Positions 1 through 8,887 of a stretch of 64,000 nt of DNA are shown piece by piece. Position numbers and translations under genes: made by a program. How positions within the stretch are numbered: the stretch's first letter is position 1; every line of letters begins with the position of its first letter. A model generated the notes under the pieces. The model saw only the letters and a program-made list of their open reading frames with translations, searched no databases and had not been told where the DNA came from. The stretch comes from Bifidobacterium callimiconis (GTDB lineage Bacteria > Actinomycetota > Actinomycetes > Actinomycetales > Bifidobacteriaceae): NCBI RefSeq assembly GCF_003952005.1, contig NZ_QXGJ01000006.1, positions 150,073-214,072 of the forward strand, given 5' to 3'.

Positions 1-497
1 TTCGAAGCCGCCTCGTTGATGATGTCCACGCTGGCGGTGGCCAGCAGATCGCCGAGCATGATCCCCAGTCCCGATCCCAGAGAGGCCGCGGAGACGGCGG
101 TCACGTCGGCATAGCGTTCGGCGGTCAGCGACTCCAGTGCCTTGTGCGCGGACGGTTTGCCGCGACGCACGTCGGCCTCGTCGATGATGTCGTCGTGCAC
201 CAGCGCCGCGGTCTGGAACACCTCAATGGCACAGGCCAGATCCAGAGCTCCGCCTCGCGTGTCGGCGTCGGAGACCCGCCTGGCCAGCGCATCGTAGAAC
301 GCGAGCAGCAGTCGTGCCCGCAGACGTTTGCCGCCCTCACTGGACACGCACGCCTGACGCACGACCTCGTCATACAGCGTTCCGCAGTCAAGCCCGGCGA
401 GGGAATGATCGGTGGGGGCACAGTGTCGTGTGATCAATACGCCGATGCGGGATTCGATGTCGTTGCCGATGGTATGCGAAGAAGCCTGAGCAGTCAT
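1..497 (-). CDS. Polyprenyl diphosphate synthase, 5' part only
   Basis: Minus-strand gene whose 3' end lies left of the window; about 165 N-terminal codons are visible. Trans-prenyltransferases condense isopentenyl diphosphate onto an allylic diphosphate to make long isoprenoid diphosphates. The translation has the GGKRLR substrate-binding motif (about residues 55-60) and the first aspartate-rich motif DDIID (about 101-105), which binds Mg2+ and the allylic substrate; the second Asp motif would lie outside. The ATG at 497 is the first start after the divergent intergenic region. Chain length and end product cannot be told from this part. A UbiE-like methyltransferase at 31.5 kb could belong to the same quinone-type pathway, but that is only inference. 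Confidence 0.88.
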   Translation of the reverse strand, partial: MTAQASSHTIGNDIESRIGVLITRHCAPTDHSLAGLDCGTLYDEVVRQACVSSEGGKRLRARLLLAFYDALARRVSDADTRGGALDLACAIEVFQTAALVHDDIIDEADVRRGKPSAHKALESLTAERYADVTAVSAASLGSGLGIMLGDLLATASVDIINEAAS

Positions 498-684
498 ATC
501 GTCCAGCCTATCGAAACGGTGTTGACAAACGGTGAAATTCCGGGCGGGGTTTCCATTCGACCACATTGCCTCCCGTCTCTATACGTGCGCGGCGAACACC
601 GTCATAGTGGGAACAGGGCGGAGGAACGGCGACAACATGACGGCTTGGCAATGCCAAGGCCATGGACGCAAGGAGGCGACCACA

Positions 685-1350
685 ATGACAATCGAAGTGG
701 GACTCAGGCCGTTGGACGGCCCCTACGCCACCGCGGAAGGCCGCGAGGCGATGCGCGTGGACGACGAGACGATGACCGGTCTGCGGAAACGATTCCGCGC
801 CAATCGGAGAAGCCAGGGAATACGACAGGCGGATGCCGACTGGTTCCACGATCCGTTCGACGAATGGCATCGATGGCTTGTAGAGGGACGGAACGACGTC
901 TCTCCCGATTCTCTGATGAAACTGTGCGTCGGCATGCGCGAAACCCTGGCCATGCGCGACGCGATCATTCTCGCGCCGATGGCCGGCGTGACGAAGGACG
1001 ATCTGCTGTCGCTGGTGACGAACCCCCATTCGGAATCCAGTTCGACGCTGGTGTGCAACACGCTGACCCGAGGATTCGAGGACCCCTCTCTCAGCCCCGA
1101 CCCGGGACGCTGCCAGCGCAGCATCGATGCCTTGGCGCATATGGTCACGCTTGCCCCGGAAGATTACAGCGCGCAACCCTTGGCGGCGCTCGCCTACCTG
1201 CTGTGGTGGGTGGGGCGTGACGAACAGTCGCTGGCCTGTTCGCTGCGCTCGCTGTACGTGGATGACTCGTGCATGATGGCGTCGATTCTGCTTGGCGTAG
1301 TGCAGCGTGACATCCATCCGGCATGGATTCAATCCGATTTGCGGGAATAA
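685..1350 (+). CDS. DUF4192-like actinobacterial protein
   Basis: 221-aa protein of unknown function. The C-terminal stretch (alternating Ala/Leu helices around PLAALAYLLWWVGRDEQSLA, then an acidic-helix repeat) resembles the tail of the actinobacterial DUF4192 family, which has no assigned biochemical role. The open frame extends upstream to 532, but AAGGAGG at 670-676 sits 8 bases before the ATG at 685, which decides the start. No signal peptide or membrane segment is seen. It is divergent from the prenyl synthase and precedes the sigma factor. The family call is moderate; the coding call is good. Confidence 0.7.
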   Translation: MTIEVGLRPLDGPYATAEGREAMRVDDETMTGLRKRFRANRRSQGIRQADADWFHDPFDEWHRWLVEGRNDVSPDSLMKLCVGMRETLAMRDAIILAPMAGVTKDDLLSLVTNPHSESSSTLVCNTLTRGFEDPSLSPDPGRCQRSIDALAHMVTLAPEDYSAQPLAALAYLLWWVGRDEQSLACSLRSLYVDDSCMMASILLGVVQRDIHPAWIQSDLRE

Positions 1351-1394
1351 TCGTCCTTGGAACGTGGTTCACTCTATTAGTTGACAATTTGCTC

Positions 1395-1423
1395 TTGCCA
1401 TAAGTGTGTCTTCGTGCTATAGG
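1395..1423 (+). promoter_or_regulatory. Probable promoter of the sigma factor gene
   Basis: TTGCCA (1395-1400), a 17-base spacer and TATAGG (1418-1423), placing transcription start near 1430 and the AGGAGGA ribosome site at 1444-1450 downstream. A second -35-like TTGACA lies at 1381-1386 but has no good -10 at normal spacing. Confidence 0.45.
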
Positions 1424-1455
1424 AGACGCCGACAGGACGAACCAGGAGGACAAGT

Positions 1456-2766
1456 TTGGCCACCGAGAAGGCAACACGGAAGACGACCCGTACCAGGAAG
1501 ACGTCAGGTGCCGCAAAGACGGCAAAGACTCGCAAGAGCGCCGCCAAGAAGGCCGAGCAGGAGCCGATCAAGCAGAACGACGACCTGCTGGAAGGCGACG
1601 ACCTGCTGGATGACGTCGAAGACATCGACGACGAGGACTTCGACGAGGACGATGTCGAGGACGTCGACGGTGAGGACGACGTCGAGGACACGGACGACGA
1701 GGAGACTTCGGGCGACGACTCCGATGAGGAGGAAGAGAAGCCCAAGCCTCCGGAACAGCCCAAGGAGAAGGGCGCGTTCGTCGTCACCGATCTGGACGAC
1801 GACGACAACTACACCCCTTCGGGCAATCCGAAGCGTCGTGTGATCGCCACGGGCGCCACCGCCGACCCGGTCAAGGACTACCTCAAGCAGATCGGCCGAG
1901 TCAGCCTGCTGAATGCCGAACAGGAGGTCGACCTGTCCGAACGCATCGAGGCCGGCCTGTACGCGCAGCACCTGCTCGACACCGAAACCGACCTCGACTT
2001 CAAGCGCAAGCGCGAACTCAAATGGGCTGCGAACGACGGCCGCAAGGCCAAGGACCACCTGCTGGAGGCCAACCTGCGACTCGTGGTCTCTTTGGCCAAG
2101 CGCTACACCGGCCGCGGCATGCTGTTCCTGGATCTGATTCAGGAAGGCAATCTCGGTCTGATCCGCGCGGTGGAGAAGTTCGACTGGAAGAAGGGCTTCA
2201 AGTTCTCGACCTACGCCACCTGGTGGATCCGTCAGGCCATCACCCGAGCCATGGCCGATCAGGCCCGTACCATCCGCGTGCCCGTGCACATGGTGGAGGT
2301 CATCAACAAGCTCTCCCGCGTGCAGCGTCAGATGCTGCAGGATCTCGGCCGTGAGCCCACGCCCGACGAGCTGGCACGCGAACTCGACATGCCGGTCGAG
2401 AAGGTGCAGGAGGTCCAGAAGTACGGCCGCGAGCCCATCTCGCTGCACACTCCGCTGGGTGAGGACGGCGATTCCGAATTCGGCGACCTGATCGAGGACA
2501 CCGACGCCATCGCGCCGTCCGACGCGGTCGCGTTCTCCCTGCTGCAGGAACAGTTCAAGCAGGTGCTGGAGACGCTCTCTCCGCGCGAGGCCGGTGTGAT
2601 CAAGATGCGCTACGGTCTGGAGGACGGTCAGCCCAAGACGCTGGACGACATCGGCCGCGTGTATGGCGTCACCCGCGAACGTATCCGTCAGATCGAATCC
2701 AAGACGATGTCGAAGCTGCGCCATCCGTCCCGTTCCCAGACCCTGAGGGACTTCCTCGATCAGTGA
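1456..2766 (+). CDS. rpoD: Primary RNA polymerase sigma factor (sigma-70 / HrdB / SigA type)
   Basis: 436-aa primary sigma factor that directs core RNA polymerase to housekeeping promoters. The TTG start at 1456 follows AGGAGGA by 5 bases. Residues 1-38 are Lys/Thr/Ala-rich, 40-110 are extremely Asp/Glu-rich and probably disordered, as in other actinobacterial primary sigma factors. Then come region 1.2 ([16 protein letters not shown]), region 2 with the -10-reading helices ([17 protein letters not shown]), region 3, and region 4 with the helix-turn-helix ending in [20 protein letters not shown]. Sigma 2-4 are complete. The acidic N-terminus may autoinhibit free sigma; this is known of the family and not shown here. 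ParE follows after about 130 bases. Confidence 0.96.
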   Translation: MATEKATRKTTRTRKTSGAAKTAKTRKSAAKKAEQEPIKQNDDLLEGDDLLDDVEDIDDEDFDEDDVEDVDGEDDVEDTDDEETSGDDSDEEEEKPKPPEQPKEKGAFVVTDLDDDDNYTPSGNPKRRVIATGATADPVKDYLKQIGRVSLLNAEQEVDLSERIEAGLYAQHLLDTETDLDFKRKRELKWAANDGRKAKDHLLEANLRLVVSLAKRYTGRGMLFLDLIQEGNLGLIRAVEKFDWKKGFKFSTYATWWIRQAITRAMADQARTIRVPVHMVEVINKLSRVQRQMLQDLGREPTPDELARELDMPVEKVQEVQKYGREPISLHTPLGEDGDSEFGDLIEDTDAIAPSDAVAFSLLQEQFKQVLETLSPREAGVIKMRYGLEDGQPKTLDDIGRVYGVTRERIRQIESKTMSKLRHPSRSQTLRDFLDQ

Positions 2767-2789
2767 TCGAAGACGAACCTCATCCATTT

Positions 2790-2818
2790 CGCTCCCTCGT
2801 CACCGCGGGGGAGCGTTT
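2790..2818 (+). terminator. Weak hairpin after the sigma factor gene
   Basis: CGCTCCC (2790-2796) pairs with GGGAGCG (2809-2815), followed by TTTCC. It is a plausible weak intrinsic terminator between rpoD and parE. Confidence 0.4.
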
Positions 2819-2898
2819 CCATGCCGGCGCATGACGACAATACGGCAAACACGACGCGCGGCATCACGATACAGCAATTGCGTTAGCGAAGGAGGGCC

Positions 2899-5187
2899 AT
2901 GGCGGCGCAGAAGGAAGAATACGGCGCAAAGGATCTGGCGGTTCTCGAAGGACTGGATGCGGTCCGCAAGCGTCCCGGCATGTACATCGGCACCACCGAT
3001 TCCCAGGGACTCATGCACTGTCTATGGGAGATCATCGACAATGCGGTGGATGAGGCGCTCGCCGGCTTCTGCACCAGGATCGTCGTCACGCTGCATACCG
3101 ATGGATCGATCACGGTGGCGGACAACGGCCGAGGCATCCCCGTCGACAAGGAGCCCAAGACCGGTCTGAGCGGTGTGGAGGTGGTGCTCACCAAACTGCA
3201 CGCCGGCGCGAAGTTCGGTAATTCCTCGTACAACGCGGTCGGCGGCCTGCACGGCGTAGGCTCCTCCGTGGTCAACGCGTTGAGCTCCAGGCTCGACGTG
3301 GAGGTGGACCGCAACGGTAAGACCTACCGCATGGAATTCCGCCAGGGCCATCCCGGTGTGTACACCGACGCTGATCCCTCGCATCCCTCCCCGGCCTCCC
3401 CGTTCAAGAAGACCCGTAAGCGTTCCCCTACGGAACTGCGCGAGGTCGGCACGGTGGGCGCCAACGTCACCGGCACCCGTATCCGCTACTGGGCGGATCC
3501 CGAAATCTTCAACAGCACGGCCAAGTTCAGCTACGAGCAGTTGATCGACCGTGTTCGCCAGACCAGCTTCCTGGTGCCGGGTCTGTCGATCACCGTGGTC
3601 GACGAGAACATTCCCGAGACCGGCGACGAATCCATCGACGATCTGCGCGAGACGGACGAGACGCCGCTGGTGCAGGATCGAAGTGCACAGGCATCCGATC
3701 GGACTCCCGATCAGGATTCCGGAAACGAATCCAAGGACGTCGAACGCCCGGCGGAAGAGTCGATCCCGGAATCGGCGACGGTCACCGAACCGGCAGGGCA
3801 TGCCCGTGTGGAGGAGTTCTGCCACACCGGCGGCGTGGTCGACTACGTGGACTTTCTGTCCAAGGGCGAGCCGGTGTGCGGCATCTGGCATATCTCGGGC
3901 GAAGGCACCTACGAGGAGGAGACCCAGGTGGTGGGCCCCGGCGGTGATCTGCATGCCCAGATGGTGGAGCGCACCTGCGGCGTGGATATCGCCCTGCGCT
4001 GGACCAACAACTACGACACCACGATCCGCAGCTTCGTCAACGTGGTGGAGACGCCCGGCGGCGGCATGCACGTGGATGGATTCCTCAACGCGGTCACCCG
4101 TCAGGTGCGCAAGACCGTGGAAGCCAATGCCCGTCGCCTCAAGGTGAACCTCAAGGATGCCGGCACCAAGATCGAACGTGACGACGTGACCACCGGACTG
4201 GTGGCGGTCGTCACCGTGCGCATCGCCGAGCCGCAGTTCCAGGGGCAGACCAAGGACGTGCTCGGCACCGCACAGGTCAAGCCGATCGTCACCCGACTCA
4301 CCGACAAGCAGTTCGGCGAGATGATCACCGGTTCCAAACGCGGATACAAGGAGCCGTCATCCCGCGTGCTGGAGAAGATCGTCGGCGAAATGCATGCCCG
4401 TATCCAGGCACGCAGGACCAAGGAGGTCACGCGGCGCAAGAACGCGCTTGAATCCGCCTCCATGCCGTCCAAGCTGTCCGACTGCCAGCCCGGCAACGAC
4501 GACATCGCCGAACTGTTCATCGTGGAGGGCGACTCCGCACTCGGCACCGCCAAGGCGGCCCGTAACTCCGGCTTCCAGGCGCTGCTGCCCATTCGAGGCA
4601 AGATCCTCAACGTGCAGAAGGCCTCGGTGTCGCAGATGCTGGCGAACAAGGAGTGCGGCGCGATCATCCAGGTGGTCGGTGCCGGCTCGGGCGCCACGTT
4701 CGACATCACCCAGTCCCGATACAACAAGGTCATCATGATGACCGATGCGGATGTTGACGGCGCCCATATCCGCATCCTGCTGCTCACCCTGTTCTACCGC
4801 TACATGCGGCCGCTCATCGAGGCCGGCCATGTGTATGCAGCCGTGCCTCCGCTGCATCGCATCGCGCTGACCGGCAAGCGCAAGGGCGAATACATCTACA
4901 CGTATTCGGACGATGAGCTCGCCTCCAAGGTGGCGCAGCTCAGACGCGATCGCATTGGCTTCGACGAGGACATCCAGCGGTACAAGGGTCTGGGCGAGAT
5001 GGATGCCGACCAGCTCGCCGACACCACCATGGATCCTCGCACGCGCATGCTGCGCCGAATCCGTATGGAGGACGCCGCCCAGGCCGCGGACATCTTCGAC
5101 CTGCTCATGGGCGGCGAGGTGCCCCCGCGCAAGAAGTTCATCGTGGACAACGCCGACGACTTCGACCGATCCAACATCGACGCCTGA
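2899..5187 (+). CDS. parE: DNA topoisomerase IV subunit B (ParE)
   Basis: 762-aa type IIA topoisomerase B subunit: the GHKL ATPase that drives strand passage with ParC to unlink daughter chromosomes. Visible are the ATP-binding Asn segment (EIIDNAVDEAL), DNGRGIP, the GGLHGVG lid, the TOPRIM EGDSA motif near residue 545 and the metal-binding DADVDG near 615. The pairing with a ParC-like A subunit at 13.7-16.3 kb favours ParE over GyrB. The ATG at 2899 has GAAGGAGGG just upstream. Oddity: an acidic, Ser/Pro-rich insert of roughly 60-70 residues (about 245-310), encoded near 3630-3815, interrupts the N-terminal half and looks disordered. Confidence 0.93.
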   Translation: MAAQKEEYGAKDLAVLEGLDAVRKRPGMYIGTTDSQGLMHCLWEIIDNAVDEALAGFCTRIVVTLHTDGSITVADNGRGIPVDKEPKTGLSGVEVVLTKLHAGAKFGNSSYNAVGGLHGVGSSVVNALSSRLDVEVDRNGKTYRMEFRQGHPGVYTDADPSHPSPASPFKKTRKRSPTELREVGTVGANVTGTRIRYWADPEIFNSTAKFSYEQLIDRVRQTSFLVPGLSITVVDENIPETGDESIDDLRETDETPLVQDRSAQASDRTPDQDSGNESKDVERPAEESIPESATVTEPAGHARVEEFCHTGGVVDYVDFLSKGEPVCGIWHISGEGTYEEETQVVGPGGDLHAQMVERTCGVDIALRWTNNYDTTIRSFVNVVETPGGGMHVDGFLNAVTRQVRKTVEANARRLKVNLKDAGTKIERDDVTTGLVAVVTVRIAEPQFQGQTKDVLGTAQVKPIVTRLTDKQFGEMITGSKRGYKEPSSRVLEKIVGEMHARIQARRTKEVTRRKNALESASMPSKLSDCQPGNDDIAELFIVEGDSALGTAKAARNSGFQALLPIRGKILNVQKASVSQMLANKECGAIIQVVGAGSGATFDITQSRYNKVIMMTDADVDGAHIRILLLTLFYRYMRPLIEAGHVYAAVPPLHRIALTGKRKGEYIYTYSDDELASKVAQLRRDRIGFDEDIQRYKGLGEMDADQLADTTMDPRTRMLRRIRMEDAAQAADIFDLLMGGEVPPRKKFIVDNADDFDRSNIDA

Positions 5188-5196
5188 CGATCCATG

Positions 5197-5267
5197 CGGC
5201 CGGTACGCGTCGTGGAATGTGGATAACTTTCGAGTTACTCCACTTATCCACATTTTCGCACCGGCCG
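5197..5267. promoter_or_regulatory. Inverted pair of perfect DnaA boxes inside a larger palindrome
   Basis: TGTGGATAA at 5218-5226 and TTATCCACA at 5244-5252 are two exact consensus DnaA boxes in inverted orientation, 17 bases apart. They are enclosed by the inverted repeat CGGCCGGT (5197-5204) / ACCGGCCG (5260-5267). The element starts ten bases after the parE stop codon, so it could also act as the parE terminator hairpin. Confidence 0.6.
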
Positions 5268-5360
5268 GTGGCAGGCGATCGCCCAACGTGCCATAGTGTG
5301 CCTTGCACAGGCCTTCCGGAAGGTCCGGCAGGGGACAATGGTGCGCAAAGAAGGGTGATC

Positions 5361-6671
5361 ATGTCCACGAATTTCAACATGGATACCACCGGATTCCTAC
5401 AGACGATCAACAAGCTCGAACGTCGCTTCGACGAACTGACCTCGCGGGAATCGCAACGCCGGGTGTATGAGAACGACGGCGTCAACCCGGAGCCACTCGA
5501 CCATCGGCTCTACGTGCTGGCGCACGAGGTGTTCACCAACACGGGATGGTCCATGGACCTGTTTTCGGCGGCCGCCTGCTTCGACGCCGTGCTGATGGAT
5601 GAATGCCGGCGGTTTCTGCACGGATCCGCCTCGGTGGTGCGTCGGTACGGATTGCCGGTATGGCTCTACGATCTGATGAACGCCTCCACGTTGGCGGCCT
5701 ATACGGGGGAGCCGTCCGAACGCATGCCGAAATGCATCCGCGTCCTTACTCCTCGTGAACTCGCCATCCGAGGCATGGCGAAGGGGCGCAAGCGCTATGG
5801 CACCAAGAAGCAGCGCAAGGAGGATGTCTGGCAGTTCGTGCGGGAGACCCATCGTCTTGGCGCCTTCACCATGCTCAAGTGGGGCGAGAACGAGCCGAGG
5901 AGTCTGTCCATCGCCCGAATGATGCTCACCGATCCCGGTATCGGCATGAGCATGCTGCGCGACGATGCCGGCGTGGACGGCATGGGCGCCGTTCCCGACT
6001 ATCGATACCGTCGTGTGGTCGCCTATGAGGAGGCCCTGATGAACCAGGTCGAACAGTGGGATGCCGATCACGGGGAAACCTCCCGAACGTCCGCCGCGGA
6101 CATCAAGCAGGATTCCGATTTGATCGGCGCCAGGTATTTGCGTGACGCCGACCGGCTGATCGAGGCGTATCGTCACCTGTGGGACAAGGAGACTCCGCGA
6201 TCCAGCGATGTGCTGCTGTCCGCGGGCAATCGGGACGGCGGACGCAAGGATCTGCCGTTGTGGCAGAATCCGGTGATGCTGCGTAATCTGGCCATTTCGC
6301 TGTTGGGATCCACGTTGTCGTCCGATCTGATCGTAGGATTCGAGGACCGTGACCGGCGAACGTTCGACCGTGGTGTGGAACAGTTGCGTGAGGCGATGTC
6401 GATCGTGGAGGAGTCCGGTTTCGCCATGATGCCGAGGCTGCTGATCGACCGCTATGATCCCGGCGTGGACTCCCTGTTGTACTGCAGCGAGGAGGAGTCC
6501 GAATCTCGGCAGCGTCTGTTCCGTGACCTGTGCGAGGGACTGGCATGCGTGATTCTGTATCGTGTGACCGACGAGGCGTTGGCCCGCCGACTGGCGATCG
6601 CACTGATCGAATGCGAAACCGGACGATATGAGGAACTGGTGAATGGCGTCGATGCTGCTTGCCAAAAGTAG
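5361..6671 (+). CDS. Conserved-looking hypothetical protein, unrecognised
   Basis: 436-aa soluble protein that I do not recognise. It has no signal peptide or membrane helix and no clear catalytic motif. It is rich in Arg, Glu and Leu, suggesting an all-alpha fold, with a basic patch KGRKRYGTKKQRK at about residues 141-153. The open frame reaches back to 5217, but that part runs across the DnaA-box palindrome. The ATG at 5361, preceded by AAGAAGGG at 5348-5355, is the better start. It lies alone between parE and the ribokinase, in the same direction. Codon use resembles its neighbours, so it does not look recently acquired. Confidence 0.75.
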   Translation: MSTNFNMDTTGFLQTINKLERRFDELTSRESQRRVYENDGVNPEPLDHRLYVLAHEVFTNTGWSMDLFSAAACFDAVLMDECRRFLHGSASVVRRYGLPVWLYDLMNASTLAAYTGEPSERMPKCIRVLTPRELAIRGMAKGRKRYGTKKQRKEDVWQFVRETHRLGAFTMLKWGENEPRSLSIARMMLTDPGIGMSMLRDDAGVDGMGAVPDYRYRRVVAYEEALMNQVEQWDADHGETSRTSAADIKQDSDLIGARYLRDADRLIEAYRHLWDKETPRSSDVLLSAGNRDGGRKDLPLWQNPVMLRNLAISLLGSTLSSDLIVGFEDRDRRTFDRGVEQLREAMSIVEESGFAMMPRLLIDRYDPGVDSLLYCSEEESESRQRLFRDLCEGLACVILYRVTDEALARRLAIALIECETGRYEELVNGVDAACQK

Positions 6672-6730
6672 TTTAACGTTTTACCATGTGAGAGGACAGT
6701 CCTATGAGAAGGCGGTCTTCAGACGGTTTG

Positions 6731-6761
6731 TTGACGTTCGTTTATGTGACGTTGCGATAAA
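6731..6761 (+). promoter_or_regulatory. Candidate promoter with LacI-type operator before rbsK
   Basis: TTGACG (6731-6736) is an acceptable -35, with CGATAA/GATAAA near 6755-6761 as a -10. Overlapping it, TTTAT (6741-6745) and ATAAA (6757-6761) form the outer arms of an imperfect 21-base inverted repeat with a central ACGTT. A second imperfect repeat around AACGTT lies at about 6667-6682. Both resemble LacI-family operators, and the adjacent gene at 7806 encodes such a regulator. Confidence 0.35.
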
Positions 6762-6812
6762 GACGGATATGCCGATGGCGAGAGCCCTCGGCCCCAACGA
6801 AGGAGTTGCCAT

Positions 6813-7802
6813 ATGGTCGAAACACTGAGCCGGGACGAAGCATTCTCCCTGCTTGATTCCTTTGCCTCTACGGACGCGGCCATCGCCGTGGTCGGTTCGA
6901 TGAACGCCGACTACACCGTGGACACCGAGCGTCTTCCCGGTCCGGGCGAAACCGTGAACGCAGGTCCGCTGAGGGTGCTGCCCGGCGGCAAGTCCGGCAA
7001 TCAGGCCGCATCCGCGGCGAAGATCGGAGCGAAGGTGCGTCTGCTCGGTGCCGTCGGACAGGACGCCAACGCCGAGTTCCTGCTGGGTGAACTGCGGAAG
7101 GCCGGTGTCGACGTGTCCGACGTGCTGCATGTTCCCGGCCCCAGCGGCACCACCGTCATCACCGTGGACGCGCACGGCGAGAACACGATCGTCTACTCGC
7201 CGGGCTCCAACGCCCATGTGGATGTCGACTACATCCGTGGCCACGCCGACGTCATCACCGATTCGGCCGTACTGGGTCTGTGCCTGGAAAGTCCTCTTCC
7301 GGCGGTGATCGAAAGCGCGAGGATCGCCCACGAGGCCGGCGTCAAGGTGCTGGTCAACGATTCTCCGTTCATTCCCGAGCTGCCCGCCGATCTGATCGCC
7401 AATTCCGACATTCTTCTGGTCAACGAGCACGAGATGAGCCAGCTGCTCAATTTGGCCGAGCCGGAGGACGGCGATTGGGATGGCGTCGATTGGACCGCGA
7501 TCGCGTCCGCCTTGCACGATTTCGGATACGAACAGGCCGTGATCACGCTGGGTGGCGACGGTAGCGTGGTCATCGACGGAGATCAGGTGGAACGCATCAG
7601 TCCGGTGCGTGTGGACGCCGTGGACACCACGGGCTGCGGGGACTCGTTCATGGGTACCATTCTCGCCGGCCTTGCCTCCGGTCTGTCCTTGGGACGTTCC
7701 GCCCAGGTGGCGTCCTACGTGTCCGCCTATGCGGCCACCGGGTCCGGCGCCCAGGCCTCCTATGGCGACGTGCATCAGATCCGAGCACTGTTCGGCGCCT
7801 GA
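6813..7802 (+). CDS. rbsK: Ribokinase (PfkB family)
   Basis: 329-aa PfkB-family sugar kinase that phosphorylates ribose at O5 with ATP, feeding ribose into the pentose phosphate part of central metabolism. Visible are the N-terminal sugar-binding VGSMNADYTV, the glycine motif PGGKSGNQAASAAKIG (PfkB signature 1), the Asn-Asp-Ser segment in the middle, and the C-terminal DTTGCGDSFMG, which holds the anion hole and the catalytic Asp. The ATG at 6813 follows GAAGGAG. It is followed after 3 bases by a LacI-type regulator, the classic arrangement for a ribose kinase and its own repressor. Ribose specificity is inferred from the family and could extend to another pentose or nucleoside. Confidence 0.87.
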   Translation: MVETLSRDEAFSLLDSFASTDAAIAVVGSMNADYTVDTERLPGPGETVNAGPLRVLPGGKSGNQAASAAKIGAKVRLLGAVGQDANAEFLLGELRKAGVDVSDVLHVPGPSGTTVITVDAHGENTIVYSPGSNAHVDVDYIRGHADVITDSAVLGLCLESPLPAVIESARIAHEAGVKVLVNDSPFIPELPADLIANSDILLVNEHEMSQLLNLAEPEDGDWDGVDWTAIASALHDFGYEQAVITLGGDGSVVIDGDQVERISPVRVDAVDTTGCGDSFMGTILAGLASGLSLGRSAQVASYVSAYAATGSGAQASYGDVHQIRALFGA

Positions 7803-7805
7803 CCG

Positions 7806-8822
7806 ATGGGCAAACGGACAACGATCCGGGATGTCGCCGCCGCGGCCGGAGTGTCGGTCACGGCGGTGTCATTGGTGCTCAACAACCGCCCGTCTCGCGT
7901 CTCCGAGGAACGACGCAAGGTCATCCTTGAAGTGGCCGAACGTCTGCACTATGTACCCAATCAGGTGGCCCGCACACTGGTCACCCAGCGATCCATGCTG
8001 CTGGCGCTCGTGGTGCCGGACATTCAGAACCTGTTTTTCGCGGCACTGGCGAAACGGATCGAGGACGAATGCCGGCAGGCCGGGTATTCGTTGATCATCG
8101 CCAACACTTCGGATTCGCGCGCCGTGGAATCGGAGATCATCCGACGGCTTTCCGCCCGCGGCGTCGATGGCATGTTCCTTATCGCCGCGGGGGAGTCCTG
8201 CGTGAACATCGACGATCTTCGTGCCGATGTATCCGAATGCCGGTGTCCGGTACTGTGCGTGGACCGACTGATCGATCTTGATTGGTGCGACGGCGTGGGC
8301 ATCGACAACCGTGCCGGTGGTCGCATGGCCGCGCAGTTCCTGCTGGAATGCGGACACCGTCGCATCGCCTGCGTGTCCGGCGACGTACGTGTCGGCAATG
8401 CCTACGAACGTCGTGATGGGTTTCTCGAAGCGCTCCGTGAGGCAACCGGGGATGAGCCCGTGGCCGTGGTGGAGGGTGACTACCGGTTCGACGGCGGATA
8501 CGCATCGGCGGACACCATACTGGAATCGGGCGCCACGGCGGTCTTCTGCTGCAACGATCTCATGGCCATGGGTCTGATGCAGCGTATGCATGAACGGGGA
8601 CTTGCCGTTCCGGCCGACCTGTCGGTGATCGGCTACGACGGCATCGCCGAACGATTCGGCTTCGGCAACCCGCTAACCACCATCGGACAGAAGATCGGCT
8701 GGCTCGCCCACGAATCGGCGATGATCATGCTCGACCGCATCGATCGCACCGGTCCGGACGGCGTCCGGCATGTCACGCTGCCACCGGAACTGATCCGACG
8801 CGGAACCGTACGAATCCTCTGA
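7806..8822 (+). CDS. LacI-family transcriptional regulator (likely ribose-responsive)
   Basis: 338-aa LacI/GalR repressor. Residues 1-60 hold the helix-turn-helix (TIRDVAAAAGVSVTAVSLVL) and hinge helix (VARTLVTQRS). The rest is a periplasmic-binding-protein-like effector domain (LALVVPDIQNLFFAAL near residue 60; VIGYDGIAERFG near 275). The start is 3 bases after rbsK, so the two are co-transcribed. It probably represses its own operon through the imperfect palindromes upstream of rbsK. The effector (ribose or a phosphate of it) is inferred from the neighbour only. Confidence 0.88.
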   Translation: MGKRTTIRDVAAAAGVSVTAVSLVLNNRPSRVSEERRKVILEVAERLHYVPNQVARTLVTQRSMLLALVVPDIQNLFFAALAKRIEDECRQAGYSLIIANTSDSRAVESEIIRRLSARGVDGMFLIAAGESCVNIDDLRADVSECRCPVLCVDRLIDLDWCDGVGIDNRAGGRMAAQFLLECGHRRIACVSGDVRVGNAYERRDGFLEALREATGDEPVAVVEGDYRFDGGYASADTILESGATAVFCCNDLMAMGLMQRMHERGLAVPADLSVIGYDGIAERFGFGNPLTTIGQKIGWLAHESAMIMLDRIDRTGPDGVRHVTLPPELIRRGTVRIL

Positions 8823-8887
8823 AATACGCGTCCCCATCGCATCGTCCATTGCAGGTATGTCGGCAAGAACGGCAAGAATCGGAAGAC

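Noticed and set aside
1600..1790. Repetitive GAC/GAG-rich stretch as a DNA repeat
   Set aside because: It simply encodes the acidic N-terminal region of the sigma factor, with no regular unit.
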